Shown piece after piece: positions 53,040 to 63,915 of a stretch of DNA of 64,000 nucleotides. This DNA is from Mucilaginibacter frigoritolerans (lineage in GTDB: Bacteria > Bacteroidota > Bacteroidia > Sphingobacteriales > Sphingobacteriaceae). The notes under the pieces are model-generated. The model was not told the origin of the DNA. It saw nothing but the letters and a program-made list of their open reading frames with translations, and searched no databases. Made by a program: the position numbers and the translations under genes. The DNA is taken from positions 124,001-188,000 of the forward strand of contig NZ_VLLI01000001.1 of NCBI RefSeq assembly GCF_007830615.1, read 5' to 3'. How positions within the stretch are numbered: the stretch's first letter is position 1; each line of letters starts with the position of its first letter.

Positions 53040-53783
53040 ATGAAGTTATTAGAAGGAAAAATAGCGCTGATTACCGGTGCATCAAAAGGAATAGGCCGTA
53101 AGATTGCGGAGAAGTTTGCAGAGCATGGCGCTGATGTTGCTTTTACTTATTTATCATCAGTTGAAAAAGGGCTGGCTTTAGAGCAGGAACTGCAAAAGTT
53201 TGGAACAAAGGTAAAAGGCTATCGTTCTGATGCTTCGAAATTTGATGAGGCCGAAAAACTGATCAGTGATATTATTGCTGACTTTGGCACCTTACACGTA
53301 GTGGTAAACAATGCAGGTATTACCAAAGATGGTTTGCTAATGCGCATGACTGAAGAGAACTGGGATGAAGTGATGGATGTGAATCTGAAATCAATTTTTA
53401 ACGTTACCAAGGCAGCATCAAAAGTGATGATGAAAAACCGCAACGGCGTGTTCATTAACATGAGTTCTGTTGTTGGTGTACAAGGTAATGCAGGCCAGTC
53501 TAACTATGCAGCTTCAAAGGCAGGTATCATTGGTTTCTCTAAATCAATAGCAAAAGAATTAGGTTCAAGAAATATCCGTACCAACGTAGTAGCACCTGGT
53601 TTTATTAAAACTGAAATGACCGAAGTGCTTGACCCGAAAGTGGTAGAAGGATGGGCCCAGGCTATCCCACTTAAACGTGGTGGCGAAACCGAAGATGTAG
53701 CTAATACCTGTGTATTCCTGGCATCAGATATGGCTTCATACATCACCGGGCAGGTAATTCCGGTTGATGGTGGGATGTTGTAG
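53040..53783 (+). CDS. fabG: 3-oxoacyl-[ACP] reductase
   Basis: 247 residues, classic SDR. NADPH-binding TGASKGIGR at 12-20, VVVNNAGITKDG at about 87-98, catalytic Ser near 142 (INMSSVVG), Tyr156 and Lys160 (SNYAASK). The N-terminal LLEGKIALITG and C-terminal YITGQVIPVDGGML are typical of FabG. It reduces beta-ketoacyl-ACP in fatty acid synthesis. It stands alone rather than in a fab cluster. The stop codon touches the GC-rich palindromic element at 53783. Confidence 0.92.
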   Translation: MKLLEGKIALITGASKGIGRKIAEKFAEHGADVAFTYLSSVEKGLALEQELQKFGTKVKGYRSDASKFDEAEKLISDIIADFGTLHVVVNNAGITKDGLLMRMTEENWDEVMDVNLKSIFNVTKAASKVMMKNRNGVFINMSSVVGVQGNAGQSNYAASKAGIIGFSKSIAKELGSRNIRTNVVAPGFIKTEMTEVLDPKVVEGWAQAIPLKRGGETEDVANTCVFLASDMASYITGQVIPVDGGML

Positions 53784-53897
53784 GCCCCACCTAAATCCTC
53801 CCCGGTAGGGAGGACTTTTAAAGTTTTCGGGGATAAAAAGACTATTTACAGTAAATTTCCTAAAGTCTCCCCAACTGGGGGAGATTTAGAGGGGGCT
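53783..53897. repeat. GC-rich palindromic element, solo copy (115 bp)
   Basis: Left end GGCCCCACCTAAATCCTCC with the stem around CCGGTAGGGAGGAC; right end AAAGTCTCCCCAACTGGGGG then AGATTTAGAGGGGGC. Reverse-complemented, the right end matches the leuS element's right end almost base for base. It starts on the last base of the fabG stop codon. The 45-bp centre is non-coding. A long hairpin is possible. Confidence 0.8.
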
Positions 53898-53906
53898 TTT
53901 TCAAAT

Positions 53907-53943
53907 AAAAACAGCATATTTGGCTTACAGATATGCTGTTTTT
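53907..53943 (+). terminator. Hairpin overlapping the start of the VWA gene
   Basis: AAAAACAGCATAT (53907-53919) pairs exactly with ATATGCTGTTTTT (53931-53943), followed by ATTTT. It looks like a rho-independent terminator for fabG, yet the only good ATG of the downstream gene (53933) lies within its 3' arm. Confidence 0.5.
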
Positions 53944-56023
53944 ATTTTCAATTACATGGGGAACAGTTTCGGGATGGTGGGTACCTGCCTGCCTGTTATT
54001 GGGCTTATTATATGCCTGGCTTTTATACCGGCAACCTGTAAACCTTAGCAATAAATTCCGCTATTGGCTTTTTGTTGCCAGGGCTATTGTTGTCACCTTT
54101 ATTGCACTCATTTTGCTTTCGCCACTGGTAAAGTCGGTGAGTTATAATCCTCAAAAACCATTAGTGCTGGTATTGCAGGATAATTCTGAATCTATTAAAA
54201 TGTTCCCAGCTCCATCTTCAAAGGGGATTGAACAAGTGGTTAATGACCTGAGCGGCTTAAAAAAGGAATTAGGGAACGATTACGATGTTAGGGAGTTTCA
54301 TTTTAATAAAGAACTGGCCGATAGCTTAACCCAAAACTTTAATGGTAAACAAACCGATATAGCTAAAGCCCTGCAACAGCTAAATGACCGTTTTATTAAC
54401 CAGAATATTGGCGCATTGGTTTTGGCTACAGATGGTTTATATAACCAGGGTGCCGACCCGCAATATGAAGCAAAGAATTTTAAAACTGCCATTTATACCG
54501 TTGCTTTAGGCGATACCATAGCCAAACGCGATCTGTTAATAGGAAACATAAACTACAACAAAACTGCTTTTTTAGGAAATGATTTTGAGATAGAAGTACT
54601 GGCAGAGGCTTACCAAGGTAATGGAGAAAATATGCATTTATCCGTTACAGAAGATGGCAGGCAGGTAGCAGAACAAAATATCCCAGTAAATTCCAACGAT
54701 TTTCATAAAGTTGTACCTGTTAAATTAACTGCTGATAAAAAAGGGGCAAGAAAGTTTACCATCAGCATTGCTCCTGTTAAAAATGAGTTATCTGTTCAAA
54801 ATAATACTGAAGCTATTTATGTAGATGTGCTTGACACCAAAGAAAAGGTATTGCTTTTATATGACGCTCCGCATCCGGATATCAGCGTAATCCGACAGTC
54901 CATTGAGAATAATAAGAACTATGAGGTAAAGGCCAGTTTATTATCAGACCTCACCGCTGTTAAACCGGGCGATTATAGTTTGGTTATTCTGTATCAGTTA
55001 TCGGCAAGTGGTAATAGTATAGTGCCGAACCTATTAAAAGCAAAGTTACCTGTATGGTATATTGCAGGTGCCCAAACCGATTTGACTGCATTTAATAATC
55101 AGCAGAAGCTGATACATATTAGTTCAGGCAAGCAAGAAATGCAGGAGGTATTCCCACAACTTACAGGTGATTTTACTGATTTTACTTTGTCTGATTCCTC
55201 AAGAAATAAAATTGCTGCTTTCCCGCCTTTATTGGCACCTTATGGGAGCTATACTTCTGCACCGGGTGGAGGTACACTGTTAAAGCAGCGTATAGGAAAT
55301 GTAGAAACCAGTTATCCATTATTAGCTTTCGGCGATGAAGGTGGCGAGCGTATTGGAGTATTAACCGGTGAGGGTTTATGGCGATGGCAGCTGGCAGAGT
55401 ATCAGGCTTTTGGTAACCATCATGCACTGGAAGAATTATTTGGGCAAGGCGTTCAGTATTTAACCGCCAATGCCAACCGGCAGAAGTTTATTGTTTACCC
55501 GGCCAAACATGTTTTTGATGAAGGCGAAAATGTAATACTGAATGCAGAGCTGTATAACGATGCGCTGGAATTAATTAATACCCCGGATGTAAAAATTGAT
55601 CTGAAAAATGAAGCCGGGAAGAGTTATAGCTTCCTGTTCACCCGAAATAATCAGAGTTACCAGTTAGATGCTGGTACTTTGCCTGTGGGGGAGTACAACT
55701 ATTCGGCATTAACCAAAATTGGTGATAAAGCATTTAATGCTTCGGGACAGCTCACCGTAAAACCATTGAACCTGGAATCAAGACAAAGCGCCGCTAATCA
55801 TCAACTGTTAAATACCATAGCAAAAAACAGCGGAGGGGTAATGGTGAAACCATCGGCTATTAATCAATTGGCAGATCTGATCCGCAAAAATGAAAATATC
55901 AAAACAGTGGTTTATGAAGATAAGCACTACAGTGATATTATTGATGTAAAATGGGTGTTTGTATTGATACTGGCACTGTTAAGCGCAGAGTGGTTTTTAA
56001 GAAAGCGCGAAGGGGAAGTGTAA
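53933..56023 (+). CDS. Membrane protein with von Willebrand factor A domain
   Basis: 696 residues. Two N-terminal helices (about 15-32 and 46-63) and one C-terminal helix (WVFVLILALLSAEWFL) anchor it. Between them, a VWA domain starts with the MIDAS motif DNSES (Asp83, Ser85, Ser87), with Thr in QTDIAKAL near 140 and Asp in LATDGLYNQG near 166. Large periplasmic beta domains follow. The layout resembles Bat-type or other Bacteroidota VWA membrane proteins. Partner and function unknown. The start codon lies in a hairpin, which may limit its expression. Confidence 0.72.
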   Translation: MLFLFSITWGTVSGWWVPACLLLGLLYAWLLYRQPVNLSNKFRYWLFVARAIVVTFIALILLSPLVKSVSYNPQKPLVLVLQDNSESIKMFPAPSSKGIEQVVNDLSGLKKELGNDYDVREFHFNKELADSLTQNFNGKQTDIAKALQQLNDRFINQNIGALVLATDGLYNQGADPQYEAKNFKTAIYTVALGDTIAKRDLLIGNINYNKTAFLGNDFEIEVLAEAYQGNGENMHLSVTEDGRQVAEQNIPVNSNDFHKVVPVKLTADKKGARKFTISIAPVKNELSVQNNTEAIYVDVLDTKEKVLLLYDAPHPDISVIRQSIENNKNYEVKASLLSDLTAVKPGDYSLVILYQLSASGNSIVPNLLKAKLPVWYIAGAQTDLTAFNNQQKLIHISSGKQEMQEVFPQLTGDFTDFTLSDSSRNKIAAFPPLLAPYGSYTSAPGGGTLLKQRIGNVETSYPLLAFGDEGGERIGVLTGEGLWRWQLAEYQAFGNHHALEELFGQGVQYLTANANRQKFIVYPAKHVFDEGENVILNAELYNDALELINTPDVKIDLKNEAGKSYSFLFTRNNQSYQLDAGTLPVGEYNYSALTKIGDKAFNASGQLTVKPLNLESRQSAANHQLLNTIAKNSGGVMVKPSAINQLADLIRKNENIKTVVYEDKHYSDIIDVKWVFVLILALLSAEWFLRKREGEV

Positions 56024-56088
56024 AATTATGAATAGACAAACCGCTGTTATTTTATTTGTAATATCTTACAGGTAAATTCCAAGCCCTA

Positions 56089-57282
56089 ATGTCTCAACCA
56101 GTAACCTCAAACATTTCTGATAAACATAAATTATTAGGGCTTGATCATCTTCGGGCTATCGCAATTATTTCTGTTTTTCTTTTTCATTATCAATTTTTTG
56201 GGCATCCTGCATGGGAAAAAAATGTTGCCGGTTTTGGGTGGACAGGTGTCGACCTGTTTTTTGTTTTAAGCGGATTTTTAATATCCGGACAACTTTTTAA
56301 TACGATTGCCCAGGGGGAAATTATTTCGATGAGTGAGTTTTTCATCAAACGTTTTTTCAGGATATTGCCGCCCTTTTTAGTTGTCCTTACGCTCTATTTT
56401 GCTTTTCCTGATTTACGGGAATGGGGACACCCGTCGCCATTGTGGAGATATTTAACGTTCACCTTAAACTTTGGTCTCGATTTAAAAAAGTACGGAACCT
56501 TCAGTCACGATTGGTCGTTGTGTGTGGAAGAGCAATTTTATTTAATTCTTCCCATAGTATTTTGGTTGTTTACTTATTTAAAGGTGGGTAAAAAAGCCAT
56601 TTATCTGATTGTAATATTATTTGTAGCCGGATTTGCCTTGCGTTTATGGGGATGGTATCATTTTGTAGAACCAATATTATCAACCGATAATTTGGGCCTA
56701 ACCTGGAACAAATACATTTATTACCCAACCTATAATCGGTTAGACGGATTACTTACTGGCGTTGGCATTGCCGGATTGTTTACCTTTTACCCTAAAACTA
56801 AGAATTGGGTAAATAAACACAGTAATATAATTCTGCTGTTTGGACTAGTAGTTTTATTAGCTGCATACTTTGTAAGTACTCCGCAGGATACATTTTATAC
56901 CTGCCTGTTTGGATTCCCACTTATTTCAATAGGTTATGGAATTATTTTAGCGGCTATGGTATGTCCGTCAAATAGGTTGTTTAAAGCTAAATCGTGGCTT
57001 ACTGCACAAATTGCAACGCTGTCATATTCCATATATCTTTCACATAAAATAGTGATCCATACAACACAAAATCTGCTCGAAAAGGCCGGAATTGATAAGA
57101 ATAGTAATTTAACGATGTTGATCTGTATAATGGCAAGTGTTGGAGGAGCACTTGTATTGCGGTATGTTGTAGAAAAGCCTGCTTTGAGGCTAAGAGATAG
57201 TATATTGAAAAAGCGTAATATTAAAGAATCGGTTATTTCAAAAAACCTTGAGCCGTCAAATTCATTTACGAGGGCTAGGTAG
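56089..57282 (+). CDS. Acyltransferase 3 family membrane protein (OafA/YrhL-like)
   Basis: 397 residues with about ten helices. Family landmarks: LLGLDHLRAIAIISVFLFHY (the D-H-L-R-A-I motif and catalytic His), GWTGVDLFFVLSGFLISGQL, FFIKRFFRILPPF, and SHDWSLCVEEQFYLILPIVF. It transfers acetyl or other acyl groups to a carbohydrate such as O-antigen or exopolysaccharide across the inner membrane. The cytoplasmic C-terminal tail is basic. Substrate unknown. It is followed by word-repeat DNA (57299-57332). Confidence 0.88.
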   Translation: MSQPVTSNISDKHKLLGLDHLRAIAIISVFLFHYQFFGHPAWEKNVAGFGWTGVDLFFVLSGFLISGQLFNTIAQGEIISMSEFFIKRFFRILPPFLVVLTLYFAFPDLREWGHPSPLWRYLTFTLNFGLDLKKYGTFSHDWSLCVEEQFYLILPIVFWLFTYLKVGKKAIYLIVILFVAGFALRLWGWYHFVEPILSTDNLGLTWNKYIYYPTYNRLDGLLTGVGIAGLFTFYPKTKNWVNKHSNIILLFGLVVLLAAYFVSTPQDTFYTCLFGFPLISIGYGIILAAMVCPSNRLFKAKSWLTAQIATLSYSIYLSHKIVIHTTQNLLEKAGIDKNSNLTMLICIMASVGGALVLRYVVEKPALRLRDSILKKRNIKESVISKNLEPSNSFTRAR

Positions 57283-57298
57283 AATAATGAACCTGTTT

Positions 57299-57332
57299 TT
57301 TCTAACATCTAATCTCCAACCCCTAACCTCCA
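57299..57332. repeat. Short word repeat
   Basis: TTCTAACATCTAATCTCCAA then CCCCTAACCTCCA, a CTAATCTCC/CTAACCTCC iteration between the acyltransferase and FtsB-like genes. The GAGATTAG words at 8390-8405 are the complementary type. Confidence 0.35.
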
Positions 57333-57336
57333 AAAA

Positions 57337-57636
57337 TTACTCTTCTTTCTTCGGTGTTACTATTACAAAAACATCCTCATTATCTTTCTTCATAAGGTAT
57401 TTTTCGCGGGCAAATTTTTCGAGTTTCTGGGGATCTGAGGTTAACTCGTCGAGGTCTTTATTTACCTGGGTGGTTTCTTTTTGGTAGAAATCGCGCTGCT
57501 GTTTAAGCGTATTTAGTTGCTGATGGTATTGAAATTGAGAGAAAAGATCATTCTTATCAAAGAAAATCATCCAAACCACAAAGGCTAAGGACACCAGGAA
57601 GTACTTGTTTTTAAAAAGATCTATCAGGCGTTTCAT
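57337..57636 (-). CDS. FtsB/DivIC-family septum formation protein
   Basis: 99 residues: a short cytoplasmic basic start (MKRLIDLFKNK), one transmembrane helix (YFLVSLAFVVWMIFF), then a periplasmic coiled coil (YHQQLNTLKQQRDFYQKETT) with the family end FAREKYLMKKDNEDVFVIV. FtsB/DivIC binds FtsL and FtsQ in the divisome. The gene lies near eno in many Bacteroidota; here lspA and a helicase gene sit between. Confidence 0.85.
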   Translation of the reverse strand: MKRLIDLFKNKYFLVSLAFVVWMIFFDKNDLFSQFQYHQQLNTLKQQRDFYQKETTQVNKDLDELTSDPQKLEKFAREKYLMKKDNEDVFVIVTPKKEE

Positions 57637-57734
57637 AGCGTAAAATTACAAATTTTAGTTAAAACTATTCAAAATGTAATTGCCATGCAAATATGGTTTT
57701 AAACTTATCCACATGATATATGAGAATTGATTAA

Positions 57735-57766
57735 GTTTAGGTGGCTAAATTATCAGTCACCTAAAC
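57735..57766 (-). terminator. Hairpin after the DEAD-box helicase gene
   Basis: GTTTAGGTG (57735-57743) and CACCTAAAC (57758-57766) form a perfect 9-bp stem with a 14-nt loop, 17 bp past the helicase stop. The T tract is weak. Confidence 0.45.
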
Positions 57767-57782
57767 CTAATTAATTTAATAA

Positions 57783-59138
57783 CTATTCTCTGCGACCACC
57801 GCCGCCGCCACCTCTTTTAGCGCCGCTCATGCCGCTGCCGCCGGCTTCTCTTGCACCGCCCGATCCTCTGTGACTTGTTGCTTTACCTTTGTCGGCTCTG
57901 CCAAAGCTACGGCCTCTTTTTTGTCCGCTGCCACCATTGCCACCACCACCGCCTGAACCTTTCTTTTTGCCTTCGGCATGTTTGGCAACAATGCTTTGTG
58001 GGCTCATTGGATAAGGGTGAGCCTCCTCAACAGGAATTTCCTTGGCAATTAGCTTATGAATATCCTTTAAGAACTCAATTTCTTCCTCATCACAAAATGA
58101 AAATGCAATGCCATTAGCTCCCGCACGACCGGTACGGCCAATACGGTGTACATAAGTTTCGGGTATGTTCGGTAATTCGTAGTTGATAACGTGTGTAAGC
58201 TCGTCAATATCAATACCACGGGCAGCAATATCAGTTGCTATTAAAACCCGTGTTGTACGGTTTTTAAAGTTGGTTAATGCCCGCTGACGCGCATTTTGTG
58301 ATTTGTTACCGTGAATAGCTTCGGCAGTTATGCCTACCTTAATGAGGTCCTTTACCACCTTATCGGCACCGTGTTTGGTGCGTGTAAATACCAGTGCAGT
58401 TTTAATTTCCCTGTCTTTTAAGATGTGGATTAGCAATGATTTTTTATCATTCTTTTCTACATAAAATAAAGATTGTTGTATCGTATCAGCTGTTGAAGAT
58501 ATCGGCGCAACCTCAACCTTTTCAGGTTTGTTCAAAATGGTATCGGCCAGTTGCTGAATTTCTTTTGGCATGGTAGCCGAGAAAAATAGCGTTTGTCTTT
58601 TTGCAGGTATTTTGGCGATGATCTTTTTAACATCGTGTACAAAACCCATGTCGAGCATACGGTCGGCTTCGTCAAGTACCAGCATTTTAATGTGATCAAG
58701 GCTAACAAAGCGCTGATTCATCAAATCCAACAAACGGCCAGGTGTTGCCACCAGGATATCAACGCCTCTTCTTAAAGCATCTGTTTGCGGATTTTGTGAT
58801 ACGCCACCAAATACAACCAGGTGTTTTAAACCGGTATGTTTACCGTAAGCGGCAAAACTTTCATCAATCTGGATAGCCAGCTCACGGGTTGGCGTTAAAA
58901 TAAGCGCTTTTATGGTTTTTTGTTCTTTATGTTGAAGCCTGTCGTTATATAAAAGCTGCAAAATTGGGATAGCAAAAGCTGCTGTTTTGCCTGTGCCAGT
59001 TTGAGCGCAACCCAAAAGGTCTTTGCTTTGTAATATAATGGGGATAGACTGTTCCTGAATAGGGGTAGGGTTAGTATATCCTTCTGTTTTTAGAGCCCTA
59101 AGTATAGGCTCAATTAATTTTAAATCTTGAAATAACAT
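57783..59138 (-). CDS. DEAD-box RNA helicase (RhlE-like) with Gly-rich tail
   Basis: 451 residues. Q motif (TPIQEQSIP), Walker A AQTGTGKT at 45-52, PTRELAIQ at 83-90, DEAD at 156-159, SAT near 192, then [12 protein letters not shown] and [12 protein letters not shown] in the second RecA domain. The last 65 residues are Gly/Ser/Arg/Lys ([20 protein letters not shown], ending GGGGGGRRE), a non-specific RNA-binding tail. It remodels RNA in ribosome assembly or decay. A single-gene transcript is likely, with a hairpin downstream. Confidence 0.93.
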   Translation of the reverse strand: MLFQDLKLIEPILRALKTEGYTNPTPIQEQSIPIILQSKDLLGCAQTGTGKTAAFAIPILQLLYNDRLQHKEQKTIKALILTPTRELAIQIDESFAAYGKHTGLKHLVVFGGVSQNPQTDALRRGVDILVATPGRLLDLMNQRFVSLDHIKMLVLDEADRMLDMGFVHDVKKIIAKIPAKRQTLFFSATMPKEIQQLADTILNKPEKVEVAPISSTADTIQQSLFYVEKNDKKSLLIHILKDREIKTALVFTRTKHGADKVVKDLIKVGITAEAIHGNKSQNARQRALTNFKNRTTRVLIATDIAARGIDIDELTHVINYELPNIPETYVHRIGRTGRAGANGIAFSFCDEEEIEFLKDIHKLIAKEIPVEEAHPYPMSPQSIVAKHAEGKKKGSGGGGGNGGSGQKRGRSFGRADKGKATSHRGSGGAREAGGSGMSGAKRGGGGGGRRE

Positions 59139-59332
59139 GTAATATTTTTATCTATGTGCCAACGCGGTTGCATAGCGGATCTGAAGAGTTGTCTGTGATC
59201 AAAACCGTAAAGCTAACGGGTAATTATTTGCAAAGATACGCTTTTTATTGGTAAGTAGGTTTTTGATGGTTTGAGCTACCAATAAATGTACTATTACGCA
59301 GAATAATATATTGATCAGTCTATAAAAACTAA

Positions 59333-59857
59333 TTAGGATAAACTTCCGGGTTCCTTTATTTCCGGCTCTTTTTTCTTCTTTAAATAGGCTTCCAGTAAAA
59401 TCATAAATGTACCGGCCATTATTGACATATCGGCCACATTAAATACTCCAGTTTGAAATATGACGAAGTTAATATGCATAAAGTCGGTTACAGAACCGTA
59501 TACAATACGATCATAAATATTGCCAAAACCACCACCAACTATCAGGATTATACCCAATACAGTAATCTTGCTAAGATTGGTTTTAACCAATACAAAACCC
59601 AGACCGAATAAAACAGCCAGCAGGGGTAAAATATTAAGTACCACCAATTTTACCGGGTGTGAAAGTGAGTTGCCCAGGCTTAAAAATGCCCCGGTATTTT
59701 CAACGTTTGATAAGGTAAAATGATTATGAAGATAACGAAGCTCGGAAAACTGGTCAAGCTTATGGCGTACTATTGATTTTGAAACCTGATCGCAGCCGAT
59801 GTTCAGGGCGAGGATAAATAAAATAAGAAAGGTTCTTAAAAGCCTGTTTGCTTTCAT
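59333..59857 (-). CDS. lspA: Lipoprotein signal peptidase (signal peptidase II)
   Basis: 174 residues, four membrane helices. Catalytic Asp pair: Asp116 in GNIYDRIVYG (N-x-x-D-R) and Asp143 in VFNVADMSI (F-N-x-A-D). SNVENTGAFLSLGN near 50-63 is the conserved periplasmic loop. It cleaves prolipoproteins before the lipidated Cys, and several likely substrates are encoded in this window (14460, 34924, 48319). A basic C-terminal tail follows the last helix. Confidence 0.93.
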   Translation of the reverse strand: MKANRLLRTFLILFILALNIGCDQVSKSIVRHKLDQFSELRYLHNHFTLSNVENTGAFLSLGNSLSHPVKLVVLNILPLLAVLFGLGFVLVKTNLSKITVLGIILIVGGGFGNIYDRIVYGSVTDFMHINFVIFQTGVFNVADMSIMAGTFMILLEAYLKKKKEPEIKEPGSLS

Positions 59858-59966
59858 CTGTTTGAACTTAGATTTATACGGTCAGATGATTTGCAGATCA
59901 TCTAAAGTTTCCAAAGATATAACTAATCCAAAGAATTGTTGAAATCCGATAAATTGAACAAACAAA

Positions 59967-59992
59967 AAAGCCGATCAAAATTGACCGGCTTT
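59967..59992 (-). terminator. Rho-independent terminator of eno
   Basis: AAAGCCG (59967-59973) and CGGCTTT (59986-59992) with inner pairing TCAAAATTGA. On the minus strand it is followed by TTTTTTGTTTG. It lies 31 bp past the enolase stop. Confidence 0.7.
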
Positions 59993-60022
59993 AATTTTTA
60001 TAATTCGAACTAATTCTAAAAA

Positions 60023-61608
<1,586 letters not shown>

Positions 61609-62703
61609 TTACTCCCACTTAAAGGTCTTCACCGCAACAGCATAGACAATAATAAACCATATGCCTAATATTAACAGGTCGTGCGTTACATCACCTAAAC
61701 CTGCACCTTCAAAGGCAACATCGCGCATGGCTTTGTTTAAATAGGTGAGGGGTAATATATTACTTAAACCTTGCAGCCAGCTTGGGAAAGCGGTTGTTGC
61801 AAAAAAGGTTCCTGATAGTAAAAACTGGGGTAGGGTGATGATGTTTGATAATGGCGGTACTGTGCTTTCATTTTTGGCGATGCCTGATATAATGAACCCG
61901 AAACCCATGAATACAATTAAGCCTATGGCCGATAGGATGAGCATATTTACTACCGTTGTAAAGCCATGCACCAGTGTAAAGCCAAATGCGTAATGACCAA
62001 CCAATATGATAAATAAAGCACCTATCCATGAGAATATTAAACGGGCCAGTGCCTCGCCTAAAACAATACTGTATTTTTTTACAGGTGTAGCAAAAAAACG
62101 TTTAATAACCAATGTTAAGCGTAAGCTTAAAAATACAAAAGCAGTACCAAATACGCCGCTGCTTAGTAAGGAGAAACCCAGCATGCCCGGTAGTAAAAAG
62201 TCTATGTATTTGTATTCGCGGCCACTTACTGTAGTTTCTTTTATTTCGGCAACAGGTTGAGGTGCTGTGCCACCCTGACTGTTTAACTGGTAAAAAACGC
62301 TGTTTAATAACGATTTTAAGATAGCATCTTTAGGTTGCGATGCTTTGGTGTACTGAATATGAAGCGTAAACGGCGGACGCGAATTGTTTTTCTGAATATC
62401 AATTATCGCATCAATTTTACCTTTCGATAGGTTTTTAGCCATCTCATCAGTCGACTGATCTTTTATTAGGTTGATGACTTTTGTATTGGCTAAAATCTTG
62501 TAAACAGGATTAAGCGTATCGGTCGTTTTGGCAACGCCAACATCAACAGTTACCGAGCTGCCGCCGATATTGGCAAAAACGATGATGAAAATTAAGGGAA
62601 ATGCCAAACTGAATACCACTGCTGAAGGGCTGCGGATAATAGAACGGAAACTGGCTACAGCTATAGCCATGGTTGCATTAAAATTGCTGTATGGTTTTTT
62701 CAT
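61609..62703 (-). CDS. ABC-2 type exporter permease
   Basis: 364 residues: an N-terminal helix (SAVVFSLAFPLIFIIVFANI), a large periplasmic loop (about 50-170), then five helices in the last 190 residues, the ABC-2 layout. FLLPGMLGFSLLSSGVFGTA and PLTYLNKAMRDVAFEGAG are family-typical. It works with the ATPase at 62807-63571, 104 bp away and transcribed first. Such pairs export drugs, lipids or polymers. Substrate unknown. Confidence 0.87.
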   Translation of the reverse strand: MKKPYSNFNATMAIAVASFRSIIRSPSAVVFSLAFPLIFIIVFANIGGSSVTVDVGVAKTTDTLNPVYKILANTKVINLIKDQSTDEMAKNLSKGKIDAIIDIQKNNSRPPFTLHIQYTKASQPKDAILKSLLNSVFYQLNSQGGTAPQPVAEIKETTVSGREYKYIDFLLPGMLGFSLLSSGVFGTAFVFLSLRLTLVIKRFFATPVKKYSIVLGEALARLIFSWIGALFIILVGHYAFGFTLVHGFTTVVNMLILSAIGLIVFMGFGFIISGIAKNESTVPPLSNIITLPQFLLSGTFFATTAFPSWLQGLSNILPLTYLNKAMRDVAFEGAGLGDVTHDLLILGIWFIIVYAVAVKTFKWE

Positions 62704-62707
62704 TTTT

Positions 62708-62800
62708 TGTTAGTTCGATGGTTCACGGGTTCAATAGTTCATTGGGTTGCCTGATAATTAGCTTTTTGCAAACTGCAAACTAGCACCTGCAAACTGCTCA
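62708..62800. repeat. Word-repeat spacer between the ABC genes
   Basis: TTAGTTCGATGGTTCACGGG, TTCAATAGTTCATTGGG, then TTGCAAACTGCAAACTAGC and CCTGCAAACTGC. The GTTCATTGG words recur at about 34022-34046 and, inverted, at 8432-8466. Confidence 0.4.
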
Positions 62801-62806
62801 AAGGGG

Positions 62807-63571
62807 TTACCCCTCACGCCATTCTTTGCCTGTTAGATTGATAAATACATCTTCGAGGTTGGCCAGTTTAACTTGTTTTTTACGTTCGAAGCCAGAGGCC
62901 ACCAGTTCGTCAATAAAATGATTGGGTGTATCAATGCCTACAATATGGCCGCCATCAACAAAGGCAACACGGTCACATAGTTCTTCGGCCTCATCCATGT
63001 AGTGGGTAGTAATCACAACGGTTGTTCCGCTGTCACGTATCTCACGGATTAAATCCCATAGGTTACGGCGCGCCTGTGGGTCAAGTCCGGTGGTTGGTTC
63101 ATCCAGAAAAATAATCTTTGGATTATTGATGAGTGTAGTAGCTATTGAGAACCTTTGTTTTTGTCCGCCTGATAGTTCTTTATATTTTGATTTGGCTTTA
63201 TCGGTTAAGGCAACCTTTTCCAGCATTTCGGTTGGCGTTTTATCAATGCCATATAAACCACAGAAAAGTTTGATTAATTCTGATAAGTTTAAATTAGGAT
63301 AGTATCCTGCCGCCTGTAATTGCACACCAATGCGTTGCTTTATGGCAGCCGCGTCGTGATCGACAGAAAATCCATCAACTATTACGTCGCCCGATGTTTT
63401 ATTACGAAGTGTTTCGATGATCTCTAAGGTTGTTGTTTTTCCGGCTCCGTTAGGGCCAAGCAATCCGAAAATCTCACCATCGTAAACTTCAAAACTTATT
63501 CCTTTAACGGCGGCAAAGTCGCCGTAGTTTTTTACCAGGTTTTTTACTGTTATAATAGGTTGTTTTGCCAT
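62807..63571 (-). CDS. ABC-2 type exporter ATP-binding protein
   Basis: 254 residues from the ATG at 63571 (MAKQPIITVKNLVKNYGDFA). An in-frame ATG six codons upstream is less family-like. Walker A GPNGAGKTT, Q-loop region VQLQAAGYYPNLN, ABC signature LSGGQKQR, Walker B IIFLDEPTTGLDP, and the H-loop THYMDEAEEL. It energises the permease at 61609-62703, 104 bp downstream. Confidence 0.93.
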   Translation of the reverse strand: MAKQPIITVKNLVKNYGDFAAVKGISFEVYDGEIFGLLGPNGAGKTTTLEIIETLRNKTSGDVIVDGFSVDHDAAAIKQRIGVQLQAAGYYPNLNLSELIKLFCGLYGIDKTPTEMLEKVALTDKAKSKYKELSGGQKQRFSIATTLINNPKIIFLDEPTTGLDPQARRNLWDLIREIRDSGTTVVITTHYMDEAEELCDRVAFVDGGHIVGIDTPNHFIDELVASGFERKKQVKLANLEDVFINLTGKEWREG

Positions 63572-63884
63572 GTTGTAAAAATCGTTCACAAATTTGATAT
63601 TTCAACTATTTTTTTGGTGAAAGGGCGAAAAATGATAAAGTAATGTTTTCTACAAGTGTTTTACCAGGTGACCAAACGAATGGATAATGGCCTCCAAATG
63701 ATTAAGTGCTTTTAAAGTGATGTGAACAATATGAATTGCGAGTAACGTTTTCATTGCTATTTGTGATTTATAGCACAAATTTGCATACAGGCCGGTTTTT
63801 TAGCTAAGCTTATTAGGTAAAGATGGTCAAATTGTCGGTGAAATAATTAAATATAACCGCTGAATGGAGGCATATGGCAATAAA
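63572..63884. other. Intergenic region, nothing recognised
   Basis: About 310 bp between the ABC ATPase gene and the carA terminator. AT-rich, no open frame with coding character, no repeat-family member and no clear promoter. The ATPase promoter must lie here. Confidence 0.5.
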
Positions 63885-63909
63885 AAAGCGGTGAAATTTC
63901 CACCGCTTT
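63885..63909 (-). terminator. Rho-independent terminator of carA
   Basis: AAAGCGGTG (63885-63893) and CACCGCTTT (63901-63909), 9-bp stem with a 7-nt loop. On the minus strand it is followed by TTTATT. It sits 6 bp past the carA stop. Confidence 0.75.
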
Positions 63910-63915
63910 CTGTTA

